DNA of 64,000 nucleotides from Saprospiraceae bacterium. GTDB taxonomy: Bacteria; Bacteroidota; Bacteroidia; Chitinophagales; Saprospiraceae. Below the pieces are notes generated by a model. It did no database searches. It worked only from the letters and a program-made list of their open reading frames with translations, and was not told where the DNA came from. The DNA lies in NCBI GenBank assembly GCA_016710265.1, contig JADJJL010000004.1, positions 1 through 64,000 on the forward strand. Reading direction: 5' to 3'. Below are positions 1 through 8,997 of the stretch, piece by piece (positions within the stretch are counted from its first letter, which is position 1; the number at the start of each line of letters is the position of its first letter). Made by a program: the position numbers and the translations under genes.

Positions 1-479
1 AGCCCAACGTGGAAGGAAATGGTATCATGGACAGCGTCTTAAAAGCTGATGGATCGGGTAGGGAGTATTTACACATGAAAGCTGGAGGCTCACTAAAACC
101 ACCGAGCATCGAAACCGTTACCAAGAAAGAACATTACGTTTATCAGGAAGGGAAAGCAGTTTTTAAAGCTGCAATCAATGGGATGGTAGACACGATTAAA
201 CAAGTCATGGAACGAAATGAATTGACCCTGGATCAAATTCATTGGGTCGTACCACATCAGGCAAACATCAGAATTATCAATGGCGTCACCGATCAGTTGG
301 GAATCGATCCAGCCAAGGTGATGGTCAACATCCAAAAATATGGCAATACCACATCAGGAACTTTGCCCTTGTGTCTTTGGGAATGGGAGCCTAAATTAAA
401 TAAGGGCGACAATATTTTATTAACGGCTTTTGGAGGAGGATTTACCTGGGGAACCACCTATTTGCGTTGGGCATATTAA
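1..479 (+). CDS. fabH: 3-oxoacyl-ACP synthase III (FabH), 3' part
   Basis: C-terminal half of a beta-ketoacyl-ACP synthase III, which starts fatty acid synthesis by condensing an acyl-CoA with malonyl-ACP in the cytoplasm. The reading frame is open from the first base, so the gene begins before the window; the first in-frame GTG (position 9) is an internal valine. The catalytic His lies in WVVPHQAN and the catalytic Asn in KYGNTTSG, both in the usual order and spacing. The glycine-rich end (AFGGGFTWGTTYLRW) is the family's C-terminus. The nucleophilic Cys is outside the window. The next gene starts 9 bp downstream on the same strand, so co-transcription is likely. A specialised FabH-like synthase cannot be excluded without the N-terminal half. 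Confidence 0.9.
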   Translation, partial: PNVEGNGIMDSVLKADGSGREYLHMKAGGSLKPPSIETVTKKEHYVYQEGKAVFKAAINGMVDTIKQVMERNELTLDQIHWVVPHQANIRIINGVTDQLGIDPAKVMVNIQKYGNTTSGTLPLCLWEWEPKLNKGDNILLTAFGGGFTWGTTYLRWAY

Positions 480-488
480 GCACATAGG

Positions 489-1445
489 ATGATGGAGAAC
501 CTTCTTTGCAAAATGTTAAACATCCAACATCCTATCATCATGGCGCCCATGTTTTTGGTATCCAATACCAAAATGGTTTTAGCCGCCATTGAAAGCGGAA
601 TCACGGGTGCTATTCCTGCTTTGAATTATCGAACCGATCAAGATTTTAGAATTGCATTGAAAGAGCTTCAAGCCAGCGGTAAAACCTATGGGATCAATTT
701 AATTGTCAATAAATCCAATTATCGTTTGCAGGAACAGCTCAAGACCTGTGCAGAATTTAGAGTGCCATTCATCATCACCTCTTTGGGTAGCCCGCGTAAA
801 GTGATCGAAGTATGCAGACCTCTTGGAATGAAAGTGTTTTGCGATGTGTCAGATATGGCTTATGCCAAAAAAGCGGCGGATCTTAAACCAGACGCTTTGA
901 TTGCTGTCAACCGTGAAGCAGGAGGACATTGTGGTGTCATTCCTGCTGAAGAATTTGTACCTGCTTTATGCAATGCTTTCCCGAATATACCCATCATCAG
1001 TGCCGGCGGTGTTGGTGATGCTTCCGGAGTGCAAAAAATGTTGGGTCTTGGTGCTTGTGGCGTATCAGTTGGGACTCCTTTTATTGCCACCGAAGAATCA
1101 CCGGTTAGCCTTGATTACAAACAAGCTTGTGTGGACCATGGCTCTGAAGATATTGTGTTGACCACTAAATTGAGCGGAGTGCCATGTACGGTGATCAATA
1201 CTCCGTATGTTCAAAAAATCGGAACCAAACAAAACTGGCTTGAAAAACTGATGAGCAAAAACAAGACCCTCAAAAAATGGCTTAAAATTTTAATTTACAA
1301 ACGTGGCATGGACAAATTAGCCAAAGCTGCTTTTTCTGCAACCTATCAGAATGTATGGTGTGCAGGCCCAACGGTAGATTATATCGATAAGATAAGACCT
1401 GTTAAAGAAGTAGTAGAGCAATTGACGGGGGGAAGAAGTTATTAG
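489..1445 (+). CDS. nitronate monooxygenase-like flavoprotein (NPD family)
   Basis: 318-residue TIM-barrel FMN protein of the 2-nitropropane dioxygenase/nitronate monooxygenase family, related to the enoyl-ACP reductase FabK. The N-terminus (IQHPIIMAPMF) is the first barrel strand that contacts FMN. REAGGHCG carries the family's active-site His. IISAGGVGD and GVSVGTPFIAT are the phosphate-binding glycine motifs near the C-terminal side of the barrel. A cytoplasmic enzyme oxidising alkyl nitronates is the family expectation. Its position directly behind fabH makes a FabK-like role in lipid synthesis an alternative that sequence alone does not settle. The start is the first of two adjacent ATGs. 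Confidence 0.8.
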   Translation: MMENLLCKMLNIQHPIIMAPMFLVSNTKMVLAAIESGITGAIPALNYRTDQDFRIALKELQASGKTYGINLIVNKSNYRLQEQLKTCAEFRVPFIITSLGSPRKVIEVCRPLGMKVFCDVSDMAYAKKAADLKPDALIAVNREAGGHCGVIPAEEFVPALCNAFPNIPIISAGGVGDASGVQKMLGLGACGVSVGTPFIATEESPVSLDYKQACVDHGSEDIVLTTKLSGVPCTVINTPYVQKIGTKQNWLEKLMSKNKTLKKWLKILIYKRGMDKLAKAAFSATYQNVWCAGPTVDYIDKIRPVKEVVEQLTGGRSY

Positions 1446-1575
1446 TTTTAAGTTATTAGTTTTAAGTTATCAATTAAAACTTAAAACTCCACACTTAAAA
1501 CTTAGAACTTAAAACTTAACACTTAAAACTCAACACTTAAAACTCAACACTTAGCACTTAAAACTTAAAACTGAA
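1445..1575. repeat. degenerate AAAACTT/AGTTTTAA tandem repeat between convergent genes
   Basis: About 130 bp of imperfect 7-10 bp units of the type ACTTAAAACT. The first ~30 bp carry the complementary form (AGTTTTAAGTT), so the block can fold into a long AT-rich hairpin. It fills the gap between two convergent genes and may act as a bidirectional terminator. Shorter blocks of the same kind lie near 3010-3035, 10621-10660 and 11321-11358. Confidence 0.8.
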
Positions 1576-1580
1576 TTTCT

Positions 1581-2375
1581 TTAAAGTTTTTCTATTGTAT
1601 CCAAATACACTTTATTAAAATGTTCGGTATAGGGATCAAACATGTATTTTTCTTTTTTATATAAGAGGATAGACTCTTCTTTTAGACTTAAGTATTCCTG
1701 GGTATTTCCTTTTATTTTTGAAATTCTTGCCATGTAGTATTTATTTTCCGCAAGATTATTTACTTTGCTTTGCTCCAAACAATACTTCCATGCTTTGTCA
1801 TAATCCTTAATTTGAAAATAGGAAACCGCCAGTTGGTAGTAATCAAACAAGCCTGCTTGATAAGTTGAATCAGAAAACAAATCTTCCAAAATTTCGATGG
1901 CTTTATTTTTTTGATTCAATGCGCTATAGCACATGGCTTTTGCGACAAGCAAGTGATATTCACCGCCTGCAGAATAACCAATTTCTTTAGTTTTTTTTCT
2001 TCTTTCCAATAATTCTATATCAGCAATTGCGCCTTTGTAATCTCTAAAAAATTGATACCTGCACCAAGCTCTATAGTCTAAATAAATACTGTCGAATTGG
2101 ACGGCTTTGTCAATTAAATATTTCCAAGTGAGGAAATCTCCACTCTTAAGGTAAGCAGTGGATTTGGCTGAATACGCAAATGCGAAATAAGGACAAATTT
2201 CGAGGGCTTTGTCAAATTTTTCCTGATAGTTTCTGGTGTATTGATAATATGGAACTGATTCCACTGATTTGCAAGCATTGTACTGTGCGGTGTCTTTGTT
2301 ATACAGAAACACATTACAATTTGGTTGACCTGCAACACAGATGGGTAAGAAGAAAATAAAAATGATCCATTTCAT
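1581..2375 (-). CDS. exported TPR-repeat protein
   Basis: 264 residues. It begins with a signal peptide (MKWIIFIFFLPICVAGQ) and continues with helix pairs of tetratricopeptide type. Examples are FDKALEICPYFAFAYSAKS, YKGAIADIELLE, KNKAIEILEDLF and YDKAWKYCLEQSK, with the small residues at the usual TPR packing positions. TPR proteins act as protein-binding scaffolds; no enzymatic motif is visible. Its start lies 1 bp after the stop of the upstream gene, so the two are very probably one operon. The specific partner is unknown. The gene ends at the tandem repeat block. Confidence 0.7.
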   Translation of the reverse strand: MKWIIFIFFLPICVAGQPNCNVFLYNKDTAQYNACKSVESVPYYQYTRNYQEKFDKALEICPYFAFAYSAKSTAYLKSGDFLTWKYLIDKAVQFDSIYLDYRAWCRYQFFRDYKGAIADIELLERRKKTKEIGYSAGGEYHLLVAKAMCYSALNQKNKAIEILEDLFSDSTYQAGLFDYYQLAVSYFQIKDYDKAWKYCLEQSKVNNLAENKYYMARISKIKGNTQEYLSLKEESILLYKKEKYMFDPYTEHFNKVYLDTIEKL

Positions 2376-2376
2376 A

Positions 2377-2913
2377 TCAAGGTAGAATTTCTGTGATTTG
2401 TCCGGACTGTATTTTAAAGATCAGATATTGATAATAGTCAAACTCTTTGTCTTCTTTTTTCTTTGGCAACCATCCATCCAGACTCTTGCAAATATCCAAG
2501 ATTTGTTGTGTAATACGTTCATCAAATTTTTTAGTTTGATAGTCTTCGTCCATGGCTATAATTCTAAATCGATCGGTTTGTCCTTTACAGTTGACCACAA
2601 ATCTCACTCTGATCAATCCATTCTGACTGCTATCGGGTATCGGAACATATTTTTTCTCAAAGCTTTCAATGATGGCTAACTTTTCTCCTCTGTATTCTAA
2701 GCCCCTGCTGTTGTTGTGATACTGCATGATGTCCTTTTCATTGCATAGAAAAAAATCCCTTCGATCCATCAAACTGTCAAAGGCAATGTCACCAACAGAT
2801 TTTAGATATTTAGAATTTTGTTTTTCGGTTTGGCAGTATCCCATTAGAGGAATTAGTGCAAGCAAATAATTAAATTTAAATGAACTCACGTGAGTTGCAA
2901 ATTTTTGTAGCAT
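2377..2913 (-). CDS. exported protein with TonB-C-like domain
   Basis: About 178 residues from the ATG at 2913; an upstream in-frame TTG at 2934 is less likely. After a hydrophobic N-terminus ending near GYCQ, the C-terminal half has the pattern of a TonB C-terminal-like domain. A strand with GLIRVRFVVNCKGQTDRF is followed by a helix with ITQQILDICKSLDGW and a final strand YYQYLIFKIQSGQ. Such domains occur in many periplasmic Bacteroidota proteins without TonB energy-transduction function. It is the first gene of a two-gene operon with the TPR protein. No specific function can be assigned. Confidence 0.55.
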   Translation of the reverse strand: MLQKFATHVSSFKFNYLLALIPLMGYCQTEKQNSKYLKSVGDIAFDSLMDRRDFFLCNEKDIMQYHNNSRGLEYRGEKLAIIESFEKKYVPIPDSSQNGLIRVRFVVNCKGQTDRFRIIAMDEDYQTKKFDERITQQILDICKSLDGWLPKKKEDKEFDYYQYLIFKIQSGQITEILP

Positions 2914-3009
2914 AATTAATACAACTTTGAACAAGTCCGACTTATTGTTTTATAATACGAAAAATGGATGGATAAATTAAATTTGTTTTGTCATTTTGGT
3001 GATAGAAAA

Positions 3010-3036
3010 ACTCAAAACTTAAAACTCAAAACTCAA
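3010..3036. repeat. short AAAACT(C/T)AAAACT repeat at 3' end of SOD gene
   Basis: Three to four copies of a 10 bp unit (CAAAACTTAA-like) immediately downstream of, and touching, the stop codon of the superoxide dismutase gene. It is the same sequence family as the larger block at 1445-1575. Confidence 0.6.
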
Positions 3037-4040
3037 TGACTACATTCCTCTACAATCAAATGAAAAGTATCGTGTAATTTTGAAAGAGATTGCGTGATTG
3101 CTTTATCAGAAGCTTTGTTTTTAACCAGTTTATCCAATGCTTTAGAACCGTCGACCAATTTTTTGACAGCTGATTGAACTCCTTTGTTGTTGAATTGTGT
3201 GGGTATTTTGGATTTGCTCAGTGCGATTGCATTTTGAAGAAGTTCGTTGCTGCGACTTCGGACTGGTGTAAGGTTTCCTTCCTCGCTTGGGTGAAAAGTC
3301 TCAGACATGGATTTATGAAATGTTTTAATTTCCGGCCACTCATCAAATTTGCCTTTTTTCTTTGGGATGACTTCATGGTATCGACGGGTTACTTCATCCC
3401 AATTCACTACATTCCATATGGCATTGAGGTAATCACCTCTTTTGTTTTGGTACTTTAAATAATAGGCGTGTTCCCAAACATCGATTCCTAAAATGGGAAT
3501 TCCTTTTTCTGTGACTACATCCATTAAAGGATTGTCTTGATTGGCGGTGGATGAAACCAATAGTTTTCCATCTGCACTTACGGAGAGCCAGGCCCATCCT
3601 GAACCGAATCGGGTGGAAGCTGCTTTGTTTATTAAGCTTTTCAAGCTATCAAGGCTGGTGTATTGAGCCAGAATGGCTTCCATCAGATCTTTGCCTGGTT
3701 TAGTATTTTTGTTGGGAGTTAGTACGGTCCAAAACAAGCTGTGGTTGTAATGACCACCTCCGTTGTTGCGAATAGCGACAGAATGTTTTGAAATCTGAGA
3801 CATCAAATCGTTCAAGCTAAGATTGCCTGCTTCAGTGCCTTGAAGGGCTTGATTTAAATTATTGATATATGCTTGGTGATGTTTTGTATGATGGATCCAC
3901 ATCGTGGTGGAATCTATATTAGGTTCTAAGGCTGAGTAGGAATAAGGTAATGCTGGAAGCGAGTAGGGCGATTGAGCCTTCATGGTTAGGACAAAACATA
4001 GACTGATGATTGTTGACAAAATGTAATTCATACTTTTCAT
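3033..4040 (-). CDS. exported Mn/Fe superoxide dismutase with C-terminal helical extension
   Basis: 335 residues: signal peptide (residues 1-23, ending MKAQS), a complete Mn/Fe-SOD domain (about 26-225), then an extra ~105 residues. It dismutates superoxide, here outside the cytoplasm. The metal ligands are present: His50 (WIHHTKHH), His100 (GGGHYNHSLFW), Asp187 and His191 (GIDVWEHAYY). GGGHxNH is the Mn-type pattern, but metal choice cannot be fixed from sequence. Typical SODs end near 200 residues, so the tail is unusual. It is helical and contains TFHPSEEGNL and, near the end, LHDTFHLIVEEC, a His/Cys-rich arrangement suggesting metal binding. The gene stands alone, facing away from the giant gene at 4.5 kb. 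Confidence 0.88.
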   Translation of the reverse strand: MKSMNYILSTIISLCFVLTMKAQSPYSLPALPYSYSALEPNIDSTTMWIHHTKHHQAYINNLNQALQGTEAGNLSLNDLMSQISKHSVAIRNNGGGHYNHSLFWTVLTPNKNTKPGKDLMEAILAQYTSLDSLKSLINKAASTRFGSGWAWLSVSADGKLLVSSTANQDNPLMDVVTEKGIPILGIDVWEHAYYLKYQNKRGDYLNAIWNVVNWDEVTRRYHEVIPKKKGKFDEWPEIKTFHKSMSETFHPSEEGNLTPVRSRSNELLQNAIALSKSKIPTQFNNKGVQSAVKKLVDGSKALDKLVKNKASDKAITQSLSKLHDTFHLIVEECSH

Positions 4041-4287
4041 AAATGGTTTAATTTATTATAATTAGAAACAAAAAAACAGATTAAAAGATCAGCCAAGGCC
4101 AAATTGAATGTTATTGCATTGAAGTTGGTATTAAAAATAAAGCATGGACCATCTTATATTATACTTTTCTATCAAGTATTTACAGATGAAACTGAAATAT
4201 AATATATGGAGTAAAGAATTATAATCAATTGATATTCAAAATATAAAATATATAAAAAATAAATATTAAAAAAATATTTATTTATAA
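4041..4287. other. AT-rich intergenic region between divergent genes
   Basis: No coding potential was seen. The segment between the SOD gene and the promoter of the giant gene is very AT-rich, especially 4200-4290 with long A and T runs, and may serve as an upstream activating region. No clear TAnnTTTG element was found for the SOD gene on the minus strand. Confidence 0.5.
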
Positions 4288-4320
4288 TTTGGATTATTAG
4301 AAGATAGTAACTTACCTTTG
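4288..4320 (+). promoter_or_regulatory. Bacteroidota promoter for giant surface-protein gene
   Basis: TTTG at 4288-4291 and TACCTTTG at 4313-4320, separated by 21 bp, match the Bacteroidota -33/-7 consensus. Transcription would begin near 4326, giving a leader of about 150 nt before the first plausible start codon. A perfect 6-bp inverted repeat (GACCAT/ATGGTC, 4473-4486) covers the ATG at 4481. Confidence 0.7.
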
Positions 4321-4480
4321 TCGCATATTCTTCCAACCCGTAGAATGAACAGCGTCAGCTGTTGTTGATTTATATTCAACATAATAGTTTCATACCAAAG
4401 AAATTTTTGTGGCTGTAGTTTGAAGCCTACCGTCACAAGCCTAACTGTAAATTGAATTTTTTTGATCCGAAAGACCATTG

Positions 4481-7400
4481 ATGGTCCCAAGATCCAAACC
4501 TTTTAACCTTAAGCGTATGAAACCGACAATGTCAAGTTGTTTCGGAGTAAGAAAACTATGCCCCTCGGGGCCAGATCTACAACCAGAAATTGGATTGTTG
4601 CGAAAAACTTTGCAGCTCTGTGTAATTTTGATTGGAAGGTCACAGGTCGCGTTGGCCTTGTTCCTATTATTTATTTCATTTGCAATTCTTCCGGAGGTCC
4701 AGGCACAATGCGTGATGGCTTGTCGAAGCAAGGGAAATATTTCACTGGGGCCTTATTGTGAAGCAGAAATATTGCCATCCATGTTGCTCACCAAGGGACT
4801 TACTTGTCCCAATGCAAAATACAGAGCAGATGTGATGGATTACAATATGCAGTTGATCCCGACGAGCCCTGTGATTACTGAAGCATGGATTGGAAAAACG
4901 GTAACCGTTAGGGTGTACGATTCCACATCAAAAAATTCATGTTGGGGAACATTATTTGTGGAAGATAAGTTTGCTCCTGTCATTGAATGTAAAACGGATA
5001 CGATGTATTGTAATGACATCCGTTATAAATTGCCCCCCATTTTTTATGATTATTGTGATCCATACGCGGTCATTAAACTCGTGGATGAAATTGCATTTCC
5101 ATATCATTGCGATTCATTTTTTGTCAAATTTATTGTCAGAGGATGGACTGCGGTAGACAAATATAATAATTATACCAAGGTTTGTTACGATACCACTTAT
5201 TTAAGGAGAGTGCCTATTGATTCTATCACATTTCCAAAGAATTTCACGAAAGCCGACAGCTGCCATATTGAGTGCGGTAGTGTGTATGAAAAAGATGGAA
5301 ATGGCCATCCGCATCCCAATGTCACCGATGTTCCTCGTATCGAAGGAATTCCACTTTGGCCTGATTACAGTGCACTTTGTAATGTATCTACCAATTATGA
5401 GGACGCAGTATTAATTAATACCAGTTGTAAGAAAAAAATACTCCGCATGTGGAGAATTGTAGAATGGTGGTGTGGCACCGCGGTGATTAAAACGCATGCA
5501 CAAACCATCGAAATAGCCGATACGGAAGCTCCGCATATTCACTGCCCTTATGATATTGAAGCCAGCACCAATTTAGGTTACAACTGTCTTTCTAGAGTTT
5601 ATCTTCCTCCTATTGAAATAGAAGACAATTGTCAGGATAGTTTTAGAGTAGATATTTTATATCCGGGAGGAATTCTTCAAAATCAAAATGGAGGATACAT
5701 AGATCTTGAAGTTGGAGTTAATATAGTCACGTACAGAGTTTATGATTTGTGTGATAATTTAAGCACCTGCGATGTGACCGTCACAGTGACAGATCAAAAT
5801 CCTCCGACCATGGTCTGTGATCAGGGTGTTACAGTAGCACTCACCCGTGACGATGAAGTAGATGTGGATGCAGAAATTTTTGATGAGAAGACATTTGATG
5901 ATTGCCATCTTCACAGTCTCTTAGTGAGAAGAATGGATTTTGGAGAACCTTGTGGTGTCAGAGATTCAGTTTTTAGACCTTATGTTACTTTTTGTTGCGA
6001 AGATGCAGGTAAATCAGTGATGGTTATTTTGCGGGCTACTGACAGTGCCGGAAACACCAATGAATGTATGGTAGAAGCTGACATCCAAGATAAAACTCCT
6101 CCAGTGATTAAATGCCCTCATGATTATAGCATCTCATGTGAAGTTCATTTGGATACCGTTGATTTAACTAGATTTGGTGGACCTATTTATACTGACAATT
6201 GTATTGTAACGATGGTAGAAAGGGTGGATACCTTTTTAAACCAATGTAAATTAGGATATCTTGAGAGGATTTTTGTAATCACAGACAACATGGGTCGGAA
6301 AGATTCTTGTTCGCAGAAAATTTTTGTCAACCCTACGGTTTATTTTGAAGAGTACAACATTCATTGGCCTCGGGATACTACCATTTACTCCTGTGGTGCA
6401 GACATCCATCCTGATTCATTGCCGGACCCTTACAGTTATCCAATCTTTGACAGGGTCGATTGTTCGCTACCTGCGACTTTTTATGAAGACCATGAGTTTA
6501 GGGTAATTCAAGATACAGCATTGTGTTATAAAGTGCTAAGAAAATGGAAAGTCATGGATTGGTGTCGAAAATATACAGATTCCTTAGGCAACGATCATGT
6601 ACCGACTTGGGAGCATTTGCAGATTATTAAAATACAAAATAAACTACCACCTAAAATACTCGATGATTGTGAAACTAAAATGTATTGTGTCAATGACAAT
6701 GATTGTTTAAAAACGCGGGTTCAATTAACCCACTCTGCAAAAGATGATTGTACACCGGATGAAGATTTGGTATCAGGATTTAAATTGGATTTATACAACA
6801 ACGGATTTATAGACAGTTCGTATCAACAGTTTGGTGCAACAGTCAGCTGGGATGGAGATCTGCCGGTCGGCGAACATCGTTTGATTTGGTTTTTTGAAGA
6901 TCAGTGCGGCAACAAAGAAGTGTGTGATCAATTGATCAGAGTCGCCAATTGTAAAGGGCCTACTGCTTATTGTTTATCCGGCATCACGGTTAATTTATCT
7001 TCGATGGATATCAATGGAGATGGAATTCCTGAAGGCGTAGTCGATGTTTGGGCAAACGATATTGACCACGGTAGTTATCAGTTTTGTGGAAATCCGGTGA
7101 CTGTTTCTTTTTCAAGGGATAGTACGGATAAAGGAAGAAGATATACCTGTGATAGTTTAGGCCAAAGAAGAGTAGAAATTTGGGTGACGGATCAATACAC
7201 CGGATTACAAGATTTATGTGTTTCATCGGTGATTGTACAGGACAATAATAAGTTATGTCCGCGCAGACTCACCGGGAATATTGCAGGATTGATCCATGAT
7301 CCCAACCAGCAGGGTCTATCTGATGTAAGAATCATTCTGGAAAGTGCGCAGATCAGTATTGAAGCAGAGTTTGATGGAAAATATGTTTTCCCAGATTTGC

Positions 7401-8491
7401 AATTGGGTGAGGATTACACAGTCAGTGCGCTGAATGAAAAAGATTATATGGATGGTATTACCACATTGGATATCATTCAAATTCAGAAACACATATTGGG
7501 TCAAAAGGAAATAAACAATCCATGGCAATTGATGGCAGCGGATGTGACCGGTGATAAAAAAATCACCACTTCAGATATCAGCGCCATTCGAAAATTAATA
7601 CTGGGTTCAGAGTATAAATTTAAGGGTTCACCATCCTGGAGATTTACACATTCTAACTACCAATTTCCGGATCCATCAGATCCCTGGTATGAAAACTTAC
7701 CACAGAACTATTTGATCAATGGAATGTCTGGAGATATGAATTATCTTGATTTTTCAGGGATCAAAATGGGTGATGTGAGTCAAACCAGTTGGAATGGCCT
7801 GAGCAAATTAAAAGAAAGATCCAATGGGCAGATTGAATTAAGTTGTGGAAAATTAATTGATAAAACGAGCATTCCGATTTTAACAACGAGGGTGGTTGAT
7901 TTAGAAGGTTTGCAGATCACTTTGCATTTTGATCCATCACTCAATCAACTTGCTGGGATTGAATCTGCAGCTTTTAACATCAGTAGTGCAAACTTAAATT
8001 TAAGCTATCTTTCCGAAGGGATCGTTCTGATTTCCGTCAATGAAGATCAAACTTTACATTTGGACGCAGGTACAGAATTATTTAGATTAAATTTTGTTAG
8101 GGAAGTAGATGAAGATCTAAGGAACAGTATTTATTCAGGGTCGGATGTCATCCGATCGGAGGCTTATTTGACGGATGGAGAGATTATGGAAATAGCTTGG
8201 GAACATCCACAACAAGAGCAAGAAGCGGAAGTGGTATTCGGAATACCGAGACCAAATCCTTTTGCAGAAATGACGGTATTGCCTATGGATGTGAAGAATA
8301 GCATGGAATACAATTATAGGTTATTTGATATGAGTGGGGTTGAAATATTTTCGCACAGCGAATATGCCTCAGTCGGGAGAAACTACATCAAGATCAGAAA
8401 GTCTCAAATCCCAAGGCCCGGAGTATACGTACTCAAAGTGGAAAGCAAAGGGATTTCGAAGAGTTTTAAGTTGGTCGTGATGGAACAATAG
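4481..8491 (+). CDS. giant T9SS surface protein with HYR-like repeats, dockerin-like and cohesin-like domains
   Basis: About 1336 residues. A hydrophobic signal segment (ALALFLLFISFAILPEVQAQC) sits unusually far in if translation starts at ATG 4481. ATG 4517 or TTG 4631 would give a more normal leader, so the start is uncertain. Cysteine-rich HYR/Ig-like repeats follow, with linkers such as DTEAPHIHCP, DQNPPTMVC and DKTPPVIKCP, and modules with CYKVLRKWKVMDWC. Residues ~990-1045 form a dockerin-like pair of calcium loops (DGITTLDIIQIQKHILG; DVTGDKKITTSDISAIRKLILG). Residues ~1118-1240 resemble a cohesin-type beta sandwich. The last ~80 residues (RPNPFAEM to the end) are a type A T9SS sorting domain. 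A role in adhesion or surface-layer building is inferred. A paralogue lies at 28.3-33.5 kb. Confidence 0.85.
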   Translation: MVPRSKPFNLKRMKPTMSSCFGVRKLCPSGPDLQPEIGLLRKTLQLCVILIGRSQVALALFLLFISFAILPEVQAQCVMACRSKGNISLGPYCEAEILPSMLLTKGLTCPNAKYRADVMDYNMQLIPTSPVITEAWIGKTVTVRVYDSTSKNSCWGTLFVEDKFAPVIECKTDTMYCNDIRYKLPPIFYDYCDPYAVIKLVDEIAFPYHCDSFFVKFIVRGWTAVDKYNNYTKVCYDTTYLRRVPIDSITFPKNFTKADSCHIECGSVYEKDGNGHPHPNVTDVPRIEGIPLWPDYSALCNVSTNYEDAVLINTSCKKKILRMWRIVEWWCGTAVIKTHAQTIEIADTEAPHIHCPYDIEASTNLGYNCLSRVYLPPIEIEDNCQDSFRVDILYPGGILQNQNGGYIDLEVGVNIVTYRVYDLCDNLSTCDVTVTVTDQNPPTMVCDQGVTVALTRDDEVDVDAEIFDEKTFDDCHLHSLLVRRMDFGEPCGVRDSVFRPYVTFCCEDAGKSVMVILRATDSAGNTNECMVEADIQDKTPPVIKCPHDYSISCEVHLDTVDLTRFGGPIYTDNCIVTMVERVDTFLNQCKLGYLERIFVITDNMGRKDSCSQKIFVNPTVYFEEYNIHWPRDTTIYSCGADIHPDSLPDPYSYPIFDRVDCSLPATFYEDHEFRVIQDTALCYKVLRKWKVMDWCRKYTDSLGNDHVPTWEHLQIIKIQNKLPPKILDDCETKMYCVNDNDCLKTRVQLTHSAKDDCTPDEDLVSGFKLDLYNNGFIDSSYQQFGATVSWDGDLPVGEHRLIWFFEDQCGNKEVCDQLIRVANCKGPTAYCLSGITVNLSSMDINGDGIPEGVVDVWANDIDHGSYQFCGNPVTVSFSRDSTDKGRRYTCDSLGQRRVEIWVTDQYTGLQDLCVSSVIVQDNNKLCPRRLTGNIAGLIHDPNQQGLSDVRIILESAQISIEAEFDGKYVFPDLQLGEDYTVSALNEKDYMDGITTLDIIQIQKHILGQKEINNPWQLMAADVTGDKKITTSDISAIRKLILGSEYKFKGSPSWRFTHSNYQFPDPSDPWYENLPQNYLINGMSGDMNYLDFSGIKMGDVSQTSWNGLSKLKERSNGQIELSCGKLIDKTSIPILTTRVVDLEGLQITLHFDPSLNQLAGIESAAFNISSANLNLSYLSEGIVLISVNEDQTLHLDAGTELFRLNFVREVDEDLRNSIYSGSDVIRSEAYLTDGEIMEIAWEHPQQEQEAEVVFGIPRPNPFAEMTVLPMDVKNSMEYNYRLFDMSGVEIFSHSEYASVGRNYIKIRKSQIPRPGVYVLKVESKGISKSFKLVVMEQ

Positions 8492-8524
8492 AAGGCTTCA
8501 AGGTTAATTTCAATTTTTACAGGG

Positions 8525-8553
8525 CCCCCGGATCTTTGGTTCGGGGGTTTTTT
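8525..8553 (+). terminator. intrinsic terminator after giant gene
   Basis: The GC stem CCCCCG (8525-8530) pairs with CGGGGG (8542-8547) and is followed by TTTTTT. It lies 34 bp after the stop codon of the giant surface-protein gene. Confidence 0.85.
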
Positions 8554-8570
8554 AGTTTGATAAGAAAGCG

Positions 8571-8578
8571 TACCTTTG
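8571..8578 (+). promoter_or_regulatory. -7 promoter element TACCTTTG for DUF3127 gene
   Basis: A perfect TAnnTTTG match 20 bp before the ATG of the DUF3127 gene and directly behind the preceding terminator. No TTTG occurs at the ideal -33 spacing; a T-run lies there instead. Confidence 0.55.
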
Positions 8579-8598
8579 CTTATTAAAAACCAAGACTT

Positions 8599-8991
8599 AT
8601 GAGTTTTAACGTATCAGGTAAACTGCACAAGGTATTTCCAGCAGAAACTAAAACCGCCACTTTCCAAACCCGTGAATTTGTCATTGTGACTGAGGAACAA
8701 TACCCACAATACATTAAATTTCAATTGGTTCAAGATCGCTGCGGGGTCATTGATCAATTTACACCGGGACAAGTCATCAATGTCTTTTTTGATTTAAGAG
8801 GTCGTGAATGGCAAGAAAAATATTTCACCAATCTTCAGGCCTGGAAGGTAGAAGCTGGTGCTGGAGCAGAGGCCGGAAATACACCCGGCAATGCGAATCA
8901 GGCAGCTGGAGGTAGTTTGGTAGGTGAAACGAAGGCAGATGATCCATTTGGAGGTCCTGCCGCTGAAAATTTTGATGATTTACCCTTTTAA
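8599..8991 (+). CDS. DUF3127 protein with SSB-like acidic tail
   Basis: 130 residues. The first ~85 form the small beta-barrel-like DUF3127 domain common in Bacteroidota (GKLHKVFPAETKTATFQTRE, PQYIKFQLVQDRC, GQVINVFFDLRGREW). A low-complexity Gly/Ala/Asn linker follows, and the protein ends in FDDLPF. Domain plus flexible linker plus acidic Asp-Asp-x-Pro-Phe tip copies the layout of single-stranded DNA-binding protein, whose tail docks DNA-repair partners. A nucleic-acid role is therefore inferred. It has its own promoter and terminator-bounded context, with the next gene 6 bp downstream. A decayed copy of its 3' half lies at 9636-9873. Confidence 0.8.
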   Translation: MSFNVSGKLHKVFPAETKTATFQTREFVIVTEEQYPQYIKFQLVQDRCGVIDQFTPGQVINVFFDLRGREWQEKYFTNLQAWKVEAGAGAEAGNTPGNANQAAGGSLVGETKADDPFGGPAAENFDDLPF

Positions 8992-8997
8992 TTAGAA

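Noticed and set aside
4278..4731. Minus-strand open frames upstream of and overlapping the first giant gene
   Set aside because: No family features, overlapping a well-supported plus-strand promoter and gene.
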